Shown piece by piece: positions 51,281 through 64,000 of a stretch of DNA of 64,000 nucleotides. Made by a program: the position numbers and the translations under genes. This DNA is from Dehalococcoidia bacterium. Lineage in GTDB: Bacteria; Chloroflexota; Dehalococcoidia; Bin125. The stretch is from contig JAJEJC010000003.1 of assembly GCA_022828105.1 (NCBI GenBank), positions 62,001-126,000 of the forward strand, in the 5' to 3' direction. Each line of letters opens with the position of its first letter. The stretch's first letter is position 1. The notes beneath the pieces were generated by a model. The model saw nothing but the letters and a program-made list of their open reading frames with translations, searched no databases and was not told the DNA's origin.

Positions 51281-53674
51281 ATGACCCAACCGACAGCCAA
51301 CGACGAGCGCGATCCAGGGCAGATCTGGAGCTCGCAGCTTCGCATCGCGGCCGGCCGCGCGGTTGACGACGCGCCCCAACTGGGCTTCACCGAGCAGCAC
51401 GATCAGATCGGCCGCGTCGTCCGCCTTTCGATCCTGGCCGAGCCGGCCTCGGACGGCGCGGACGCCTTCATGGATCAGTTCGTGCGCCGGATCAGCGAGT
51501 TGTTCGACCCGGCCGCTCGCTCGCTGACTGGCGCGCTCAAGCTCGCCGTGGACACGGCCCACGAGGAATTGCGCAACTGGAACCGCCAGCGTCTGCCCCA
51601 GGAACATGCGATGTACGGCCTCTCCTGCCTGATCCAGCGGGCCGATCAGCCTGCCCTGCTCGCCCAGTGCGGACCCTCGGCGGCGCTGCTCGCCGGTCCT
51701 GCCGGAGCGGCCGGCCTGCGGCGCCTGAGTTTTCACGCTCATGCGCCCGCGGCCTATCTGCAGCGGTCCGACCCCGTCGCGGTCCCGATCGGCGGCGACG
51801 CGCCGCTCTCGCTGGAGTTTGCCGGCGCTCCCGACCCTGGTCCCGGTTGGGCATTGCTGCTCACGTCCAATGCGGCGCCGCTATTCGATCCCGAACTCCG
51901 CGTCGCCTTGAGTCGCCTTGCGATCGAGCAGACGCTGCCTCACCTGTACCCGGTCATTTTGCATCTGCGCGATGCTGCGGCGCTTGCCGTCGGCACGGCC
52001 TCGGCGGCCGAGTCGGACGCGCCGACCACGCCGACCACGTCGACCAGGCCGGACGAGGGCGCGGCGCGCGCCGTCCCTGCGCAGCCCGAGCAATCCGACG
52101 ACGCAGCCGGCTTCGGCGAGCCCGACCAGCCTGACCGAACCGAAGGCGAGGTCAGCCGGCGCGAAGCGCCAACGGCTGCCGAAGAGCGCGCCCAGGACCC
52201 ACAGGACCGATCGCAGCGCCTCGCGCCCCGCGTCGCCCAGGCTCGCTTCAGCTCGCCGCAGGCGCTCAGATTCGATCCTGCGCCGATAGCCGAACTTGAA
52301 GCCGTCGGCTGGCCCGTCAATCCGTTTGCGCTCACCGACCTCCAACGCCTGGAGGGCGTCTTGCCCCGGATCGTGATGCCGCCCGGTCCGCTGCAACAAC
52401 CGATCATGGACCTGCGCCGGGCGCTGCCCTCGCTCGGCGAAGCCGGGCGCGATCAGCCTGCGGATTTGCCCGAGCTCCGCCACTCCGCGCAGCGCGCCCG
52501 CGGCGCCTCGGCTCGCCGTGTCGGGATCGTGCTGATCGGGATGATCGCGCTATTCGTTGGCATTGCCGCCGTGTTGCTCGGGCCGTCGCTCTGGCGCTCT
52601 GATGACGACCAGTTCCGCTCCAGCATTGAACGCGCCCGCAACGGCCTCGCCGCCTCCGAGTTGGCGGGCACGGCCGAGACCGCGCGGCTCGCCTTGCAAG
52701 ACGCTCGGCTGGACGTCGAGGCGGCGCTTGACCTCAACCCCCTCGCCCCTGAAGCGTTGCAGCTGCGCGAGGAGATTGAGGCCGTGCTCAGCGAGCTCAA
52801 CCTCGTCCTCTCGACCGGAGAGTTGAGCGCGTTCGCCGATCTGTCCGGCTTCGGTCCCGCGATTGCGCTCGGCGCGGTGCGCGTCGGCGCAGAGCGCGCC
52901 TTCGTGCTCGACGACGCCGGCGGCCGCGTGTTCGCCGTCAACAGCGACGGGGCCGCGCAGGTCATCTTCCTGGAGGGTGAGTCGCTCGGGCTTGGCAGCC
53001 GCCTGCGCGCCGGCCGGCCGATCTCGATCGCCTGGCAACCTCGTCAAGCAAGCGCCGCCGACGGCCTGCCGGCCGGCGACGGACTCTGGATCCTCGACTC
53101 GCACGCCAGACTCTTCCGCTGGACCGACTCGGGCGTGCTGCTGGTTCCGATCCCGCAACTGGACCGGCTCGGCTCCGTGGACGCGATCGCCGCGACCACC
53201 GGCAGCGTGTTCCTGCTCGATCAATCGGGCGGCGCGGTCTGGCGCTTCGCCGTCGAGCGCGCGGGGCTGGGCGAGCCGGCCCGCGCCGTGGGCCGCACCG
53301 ACCTGCTCAACGCGTCGGAATTCCGGGCCAGCGTGAACGCCGAAGGCATCGTCGAGTTCCTCGTCGCATCGAACAACGGCCGCTTGCGCCGCTTCCGCGG
53401 CAACGAAGAACTGCCGCTCGCACTCGAACTCCGGCGCGAACTGCTCGCCCCGGCTTCGATCTCGCTCGGATCGGAGTCGGGACTGATCTACGTCGTCGAC
53501 CGCGGCCGCGGCCGGATCGTGGCCGTCGGCGCCGAGGGCTCGGTGATCAGCCAGATCCAGTCGGCCGAGATTGCCGAACTGCGCGGCGCCTGGGTCGACG
53601 AGACGAGCGGGCGGATCATCTACGCCCTGCCCGATACCCTTCTGATCGGACGCCTGCCTTCAGGCCAGGAGTAG
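51281..53674 (+). CDS. Large membrane protein: degenerate PP2C-like domain plus beta-propeller
   Basis: A 797-residue protein in three parts. The N-terminal 230 residues look like a PP2C phosphatase fold (AEPASDGADAFMDQFVRRISELF; HAMYGLSCLIQRADQPALLAQCGPSAALL), but the metal-binding Asp motifs are not there (CGPS where GDS is expected). A disordered Thr/Asp/Glu-rich linker follows. One membrane helix lies at about 410-430 (VGIVLIGMIALFVGIAAVLLG). The C-terminal 330 residues form repeated beta units ending in AVxxxGxV patterns (LWILDSHARLFRWTDSG; VFLLDQSGGAVWRF; IYVVDRGRGRIVAVG), probably a propeller outside the cell. It could be a signalling scaffold. The family is not certain. Confidence 0.75.
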   Translation: MTQPTANDERDPGQIWSSQLRIAAGRAVDDAPQLGFTEQHDQIGRVVRLSILAEPASDGADAFMDQFVRRISELFDPAARSLTGALKLAVDTAHEELRNWNRQRLPQEHAMYGLSCLIQRADQPALLAQCGPSAALLAGPAGAAGLRRLSFHAHAPAAYLQRSDPVAVPIGGDAPLSLEFAGAPDPGPGWALLLTSNAAPLFDPELRVALSRLAIEQTLPHLYPVILHLRDAAALAVGTASAAESDAPTTPTTSTRPDEGAARAVPAQPEQSDDAAGFGEPDQPDRTEGEVSRREAPTAAEERAQDPQDRSQRLAPRVAQARFSSPQALRFDPAPIAELEAVGWPVNPFALTDLQRLEGVLPRIVMPPGPLQQPIMDLRRALPSLGEAGRDQPADLPELRHSAQRARGASARRVGIVLIGMIALFVGIAAVLLGPSLWRSDDDQFRSSIERARNGLAASELAGTAETARLALQDARLDVEAALDLNPLAPEALQLREEIEAVLSELNLVLSTGELSAFADLSGFGPAIALGAVRVGAERAFVLDDAGGRVFAVNSDGAAQVIFLEGESLGLGSRLRAGRPISIAWQPRQASAADGLPAGDGLWILDSHARLFRWTDSGVLLVPIPQLDRLGSVDAIAATTGSVFLLDQSGGAVWRFAVERAGLGEPARAVGRTDLLNASEFRASVNAEGIVEFLVASNNGRLRRFRGNEELPLALELRRELLAPASISLGSESGLIYVVDRGRGRIVAVGAEGSVISQIQSAEIAELRGAWVDETSGRIIYALPDTLLIGRLPSGQE
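52022..52039. repeat. Tandem 9-bp repeat in the linker of the PP2C-like protein
   Basis: CCGACCACG occurs twice in tandem, followed by a near copy (TCGACCAGG). It encodes the Thr/Pro-rich linker. Confidence 0.7.
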
Positions 53675-53730
53675 CGGCCGCGCAATCGTACAACGCACAA
53701 ACGGCAGACACGGCAGAAACGAGGAACCGG

Positions 53731-54771
53731 ATGAGCTTTCGCGTGCTGGCCCTGGAGTCGTCCTGCGACGAGTTCGCGGGCGCCGTGATCGAAGATGGCA
53801 TTGAGGTACTCGCTTCGGTCGTCGCCACGCAGGCCGAGATTCACGCCCGCTATGGCGGCGTCGTCCCCGAGGTCGCCGGGCGCGAGCACTTGCGCAACCT
53901 TGCCCCGGTCATGCAGGCGACGCTGGAGTCGGCCGGCCTGGGCTGGGACGATCTCGACGCCATTGCGGTCACCCAGGGACCGGGGCTCGGCGGCTCGCTG
54001 CTGGTCGGCGTCAATGCCGCCAAAGCGGCCGCCTGGGCGAGAGGATTGCCGCTGATCCCCGTGCACCACATCGCGGGACACTTGTACGCCAACTGGCTGC
54101 GTCCCGCCCGCGACGACTGGGACGACGCGCCGCCGCCATTCCCGCTCGTCGCCCTGGTCGTCTCCGGCGGGCACACCGAACTGTTCTGGATGCAGGATCA
54201 CGAGCGCGTCGAGCGAATCGGCCAAACCCGCGACGACGCGGCGGGTGAGGCGTTCGACAAGGTCGGACGCTTGCTCGGCCTGCCCTTCCCCGGCGGTCCG
54301 GAAATCGAGCGCGCCGCCGGCCAGGCCACGCCTGAGCGGATCGCCGCGCTCGATCCGCTGCCTCGCGCCTGGTTGCCCGGCACGCACGACTTCTCCTTCT
54401 CCGGCCTCAAGACCGCGGTGCTCAACCGCGTGCGCAAGGCCGAAGCCGCAGGCGAACCGATCGACGTGCCGGCGATGGCCGCCCGTTTCCAGGAGTCGGT
54501 CACCCACGTCCTGGCCGAAAAGACGGCGCGAGCCGCCGAGTCGCTCGGCGCGGCCTGCGTGGTGGTGGCCGGCGGCGTCGCCGCCAACGGCGCCTTGCGG
54601 GACGCCCTGCGCGATCGCTGCGCTGTGCCGGTCCGCGTGCCCCCGGCGCGCCTCTGCACCGACAACGCCGCCATGATCGGCGCGGCCGCCTGCTATCGGC
54701 AGACTCGCGCGCCGCTCGACATCGACGTCTTTTCGACGTCCGGTCCCGAGGTCTTTTCGCCTGGCAACTGA
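53731..54771 (+). CDS. tsaD: tRNA N6-adenosine threonylcarbamoyltransferase
   Basis: Transfers the threonylcarbamoyl group to A37 of ANN-decoding tRNAs (t6A), with TsaB and TsaE. The 346-residue protein has VLALESSCDEFAGAVIE, TQAEIHARYGGVVPEVAGREHL, the metal His pair in VHHIAGHLYA (His113 and 117), VVSGGHTELFWM, DDAAGEAFDKVGRLLGLPFPGGPEIE, HDFSFSGLKTAV and VVAGGVAANGALR, so it is complete and canonical. TsaB and TsaE genes are not in this window. It meets the DUF2851 gene tail to tail over 13 bases. Confidence 0.98.
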   Translation: MSFRVLALESSCDEFAGAVIEDGIEVLASVVATQAEIHARYGGVVPEVAGREHLRNLAPVMQATLESAGLGWDDLDAIAVTQGPGLGGSLLVGVNAAKAAAWARGLPLIPVHHIAGHLYANWLRPARDDWDDAPPPFPLVALVVSGGHTELFWMQDHERVERIGQTRDDAAGEAFDKVGRLLGLPFPGGPEIERAAGQATPERIAALDPLPRAWLPGTHDFSFSGLKTAVLNRVRKAEAAGEPIDVPAMAARFQESVTHVLAEKTARAAESLGAACVVVAGGVAANGALRDALRDRCAVPVRVPPARLCTDNAAMIGAAACYRQTRAPLDIDVFSTSGPEVFSPGN

Positions 54772-54784
54772 TCCAGTCGCCCCG

Positions 54785-55948
54785 TTATCCGCCCCGCGCC
54801 AGCGCGCCAAGCGGACAGATCGCGCAGGCCCACTGGCGGCAGCGCGTCTGTTCCAGTTCGAGCAGCGCCTGCGTCTGTGGATGCCGCCAGCGCAGCCCGT
54901 CGCCCATGCGCTCGCGCAGCTCGTCGGTGCGTCGATAGCGGGCGCCCGGCAGCTCTAGCCAGCGAGCCCAGGCGCCGGTCAACGGATAGACGGCGTCGGC
55001 CAGGAGCTGCCTCGCCCGCCCGGCGCCCAACTGTCCCGGGATACGCAGCTCGCCGACGGCCGCTTCGCTTGGCAGTTCGGCCAACCGCTCGAATGCGGTA
55101 CCCGGCGCCCCGCCTCCCGCGCTCCAGCGTCCGATCAGCGTGTCCAGCACTCGAGCCAGTCCCGCCGCGGACCCGAGCGCGCCGCGCCCGCGCCGCCACT
55201 CGGTCGAGCCGTCCAGCAGCCACTCCAGCCGCTCCAGCCGCACCTCCGACCAGCAACGTCGGTCCGCAACCGCCGCCCGCGCCGCGGCCATGGCGCGCTT
55301 GGCGTTGTGCGGTTGGCCCAGCGCCCGGGCCGCGGCCAGCACCGCGCGTCGGTCGCGCGGTTCGCCCGGGCCGTCGGGCACATCAAGGCTGACCAGCGCT
55401 CGCACTTTGCGCTGGAACCGCCGCGCCGCGATCCGTTGCAGCCGTGCATCGACCGCGAACCGCCCGGCCTGGGCGACAATCTCCCGGCAAGGCAAGCGGG
55501 GCAGTCCGCCGTCGGCCCGCCCCTCGCCGCTCGCCGCCTGTTCCGGCAGCGGCACGGCGGTCGGCACGCGAGTATCGCCAGCCCCCGCGGCTCCGCTTGG
55601 TGCTGCCTGCTCGACGACATGCAGCAGGATGCCGGCGTAGGCTTCGTCCTCCGCGTGTCCATGCTGTAGCCAGGCGCTGGGCCGCAGGTGCAGCTCGACG
55701 TCGCCGCGGCGGGCTCGACCGTCGCCGTCCAGGATCTGCGCGCCGCGGAAATCCGGTCCCGGACCGTGATTCCAGCTGCCCGGAGCAATCACTCGGACCG
55801 GCTCGCCGCTCACCGCGCTTCCCTGCGCCCGTTCCGGGTAGAGAAACGGCGTCGGCCAGCGCGATTCCGCCCAGCGCCGCTGCAGCGCCTGTTCGCCCCG
55901 CTCCAGCGACTCGTCGGGCCGATCCGATTCGGCTTCAGTCCGGTCCGG
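54785..55948 (-). CDS. DUF2851 family protein
   Basis: About 387 residues. The N-terminal motif PGSWNHGPGPDFRGAQILDGDGRARRGDVELHLRPSAWLQHGHAEDEAYAGILLHVV is the DUF2851 signature. The middle is helical and Arg-rich. The C-terminus carries a Cys cluster (CRQWACAICPLG) of unknown role. The start ATG 55948 lies inside the end of the XRE gene (14-base overlap), so the two are coupled; an upstream ATG at 55975 is also possible. The His-rich GDVELH and HGH/HVV stretches look like a metal or catalytic site but no activity is known to me. Confidence 0.82.
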   Translation of the reverse strand, partial: PDRTEAESDRPDESLERGEQALQRRWAESRWPTPFLYPERAQGSAVSGEPVRVIAPGSWNHGPGPDFRGAQILDGDGRARRGDVELHLRPSAWLQHGHAEDEAYAGILLHVVEQAAPSGAAGAGDTRVPTAVPLPEQAASGEGRADGGLPRLPCREIVAQAGRFAVDARLQRIAARRFQRKVRALVSLDVPDGPGEPRDRRAVLAAARALGQPHNAKRAMAAARAAVADRRCWSEVRLERLEWLLDGSTEWRRGRGALGSAAGLARVLDTLIGRWSAGGGAPGTAFERLAELPSEAAVGELRIPGQLGAGRARQLLADAVYPLTGAWARWLELPGARYRRTDELRERMGDGLRWRHPQTQALLELEQTRCRQWACAICPLGALARGG

Positions 55949-56255
55949 CATCTTCGTCGCCCTCGTCGTCGTCATCTTCGCCGTCTTTGTTCGTCTCCCC
56001 CGCGCTTGCTTCGGCTGCCTGCGGATCACCCGGCGTAAACGGGAACTCTACGTCCTCGGCGACCCGCGTCAACAGCCGAGCCGCCGTACCCCGCGGCGCG
56101 TATGCGCCCCGTTCCCATTCCGAGACGGTCTGCTGACGGGCGTTCAACTCCTCCGCGAGCGCCTGCTGGCTGAGTCCGGCGTGGCGCCGCAGACGTCGAA
56201 TCGCCTCGGCGTCCCAGCTCTCGTCCTTGCGCCGACGCTCGTCGCTGACGCCCAC
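55935..56255 (-). CDS. XRE family transcription regulator with an acidic tail
   Basis: A 106-residue protein. An HTH_3/Cro-type domain spans about residues 15-70 (DAEAIRRLRRHAGLSQQALAEELNARQQTVSEWERGAYAPRG). A tail of Asp/Glu (GEDDDDEGDEDAGPD) follows. Start is GTG 56255, with GGGAGGAAAT before it. A perfect 7-bp inverted repeat lies about 22 bases upstream, over the likely -10 box, so it probably represses itself. It overlaps the DUF2851 gene, and the two form one operon. The HTH call is secure, its targets are inferred. Confidence 0.9.
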   Translation of the reverse strand: MGVSDERRRKDESWDAEAIRRLRRHAGLSQQALAEELNARQQTVSEWERGAYAPRGTAARLLTRVAEDVEFPFTPGDPQAAEASAGETNKDGEDDDDEGDEDAGPD

Positions 56256-56276
56256 TGTACATTTCCTCCCGCTTTC

Positions 56277-56294
56277 CTACACGGTAACGTGTAG
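56277..56294. promoter_or_regulatory. Candidate self-operator of the XRE regulator
   Basis: CTACACG and CGTGTAG flank GTAA: a perfect 7-bp inverted repeat. It overlaps the predicted -10 box of the XRE gene and lies 21 bases before its start codon. XRE/Cro-type repressors commonly bind such palindromes at their own promoter. Confidence 0.6.
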
Positions 56295-56310
56295 CAACTT
56301 CGGGTTTCAA
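56281..56310 (-). promoter_or_regulatory. Candidate promoter of the XRE-DUF2851 operon
   Basis: Minus strand: TTGAAA (56310-56305), an 18-base spacer and TACCGT (56286-56281). The palindrome covers the -10. Confidence 0.4.
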
Positions 56311-56374
56311 GCCCGGCCGCGGTTGACGTTGCGACCGTTCCGCCGCAATTTGGCCGTTCTTGGTCGATCCCTCA

Positions 56375-56403
56375 TTGACGCAGCCGATGTTCGCACATAC
56401 GAT
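56375..56403 (+). promoter_or_regulatory. Candidate promoter of rpoBC
   Basis: TTGACG (56375-56380), a 17-base spacer and TACGAT (56398-56403). It has five of six matches to the -35 consensus and the same -10 as the hrcA promoter. It would give a leader of about 290 bases. Confidence 0.6.
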
Positions 56404-56606
56404 GAGGTTTCAACCTATGCCCCAGAACGTCACGGCACCTGCATGTTGCGCGCTGGCCCGGCCTCGGCGGCTCCACATCGATCGCCGCCTGCCGATTCAC
56501 CCGCGTGTGCCTGCGGCGCGTTCACGGTAACGGCCGCCGGCTCGACCGCCGCTGCGGCCGCTGCGCTTCGACGCGCTGCGGTTGACGTGTGGTGACATGT
56601 TGGCAT

Positions 56607-56628
56607 CCGGATCCGCGCCGCGATCCGG
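56607..56628 (+). other. Hairpin in the rpoB leader
   Basis: CCGGATC and GATCCGG pair across an 8-base loop, 70 bases before the rpoB start. It may affect leader stability or be incidental. Confidence 0.4.
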
Positions 56629-56699
56629 CAGGCGGGGCAAGCCGCGCCAGAGGCAATGTGCGGCACGAGTGGTAGGCAAGGCATCAAGGAGGATCGCTG

Positions 56700-64000
<7,301 letters not shown>

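Larger units (their letters stand above)
56256..56699. other. Non-coding region between the XRE gene and rpoB (rpoB leader)
   Basis: 444 bases without a convincing gene. From left to right I see the XRE operator/promoter (56277-56310), a promoter for rpoB (56375-56403), then about 290 bases of GC-rich leader. The leader holds a hairpin (CCGGATC/GATCCGG, 56607-56628) and ends in the AAGGAGG site just before rpoB. No ribosomal-protein gene (rplJ/rplL) precedes rpoB here. Confidence 0.7.

Noticed and set aside
56401-56699. A riboswitch or small gene in the rpoB leader
   Set aside because: I found one hairpin but no recognisable riboswitch core or convincing short coding frame.

Overview
The window is a gene-dense, high-G+C bacterial chromosome segment. 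I see no rRNA, tRNA, CRISPR array, prophage or insertion sequence. Several things point to Chloroflexota, perhaps Dehalococcoidia/SAR202-like relatives. These are the hrcA-grpE-dnaK ... dnaJ-prmA ... rsmE order with a perfect CIRCE element, two MoxR/DUF58 systems (one with a transglutaminase-fold membrane protein), several LLM/F420-type oxidoreductases with a BKACE enzyme, split transketolase, and RpoB/RpoC with long inserts. This is judged from gene content and protein appearance only, so the phylum is a moderate-confidence inference.

Layout. 1-627: 5' part of an M16 peptidase gene (minus strand, cut by the left edge). 672-6627: a plus-strand run with an unknown protein, a MoaD/ThiS-like protein coupled to CTP synthase, a small membrane protein, transaldolase, Rho and an MmcQ/YjbR-like protein. 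6631-10492: a minus-strand run with a CocE-type hydrolase, a degenerate metallo-beta-lactamase-fold protein and a ketosynthase lacking its active-site residues. 10595-16957: the heat-shock region (CIRCE, hrcA, grpE, dnaK, dnaJ, prmA), interrupted between dnaK and dnaJ by an opposite-strand membrane-protein gene. 16971-19787: an SDR protein, rsmE and a Tat-type lipoprotein M23 peptidase. 19832-30948: two convergent MoxR-based clusters, MoxR-DUF58-transglutaminase on plus and MoxR-DUF58-BatD-like-BatA-BatB/C fusion on minus.

31052-35891: an accessory plus-strand set of two LLM oxidoreductases, a BKACE/DUF849 enzyme, a PPOX-type split-barrel protein and an MFS exporter. 35932-39101: small unknown proteins, proA and a HAD phosphatase. 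39181-41012: the two halves of transketolase. 41196-44857: thpR, a tiny SWIM zinc-finger protein, fabF and folC. 45064-49314: fructose-1,6-bisphosphatase, class I aldolase, rdgB, moaA and moaC. 49318-53674: a TPR protein, an unknown protein and a large PP2C-like/beta-propeller membrane protein. 53731-56255: tsaD, a DUF2851 protein and an XRE regulator with a likely self-operator. 56700-64000: rpoB and the first part of rpoC, running off the right edge.

Most of the window is core machinery: nucleotide, carbohydrate, folate and molybdopterin metabolism, chaperones, RNA polymerase and Rho. Genes overlap often (ATGA/GTGA), implying translational coupling. Ends of converging genes are close and lack U-tract terminators, which fits Rho-dependent termination. 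A recurring theme is enzyme-fold proteins whose catalytic residues are replaced: ketosynthase, SDR, transglutaminase and MBL fold. Candidate promoters recur with -10 boxes of the form TACGAT or TAGGCT, and some sit 6-7 nt before an ATG, as expected for leaderless mRNAs.
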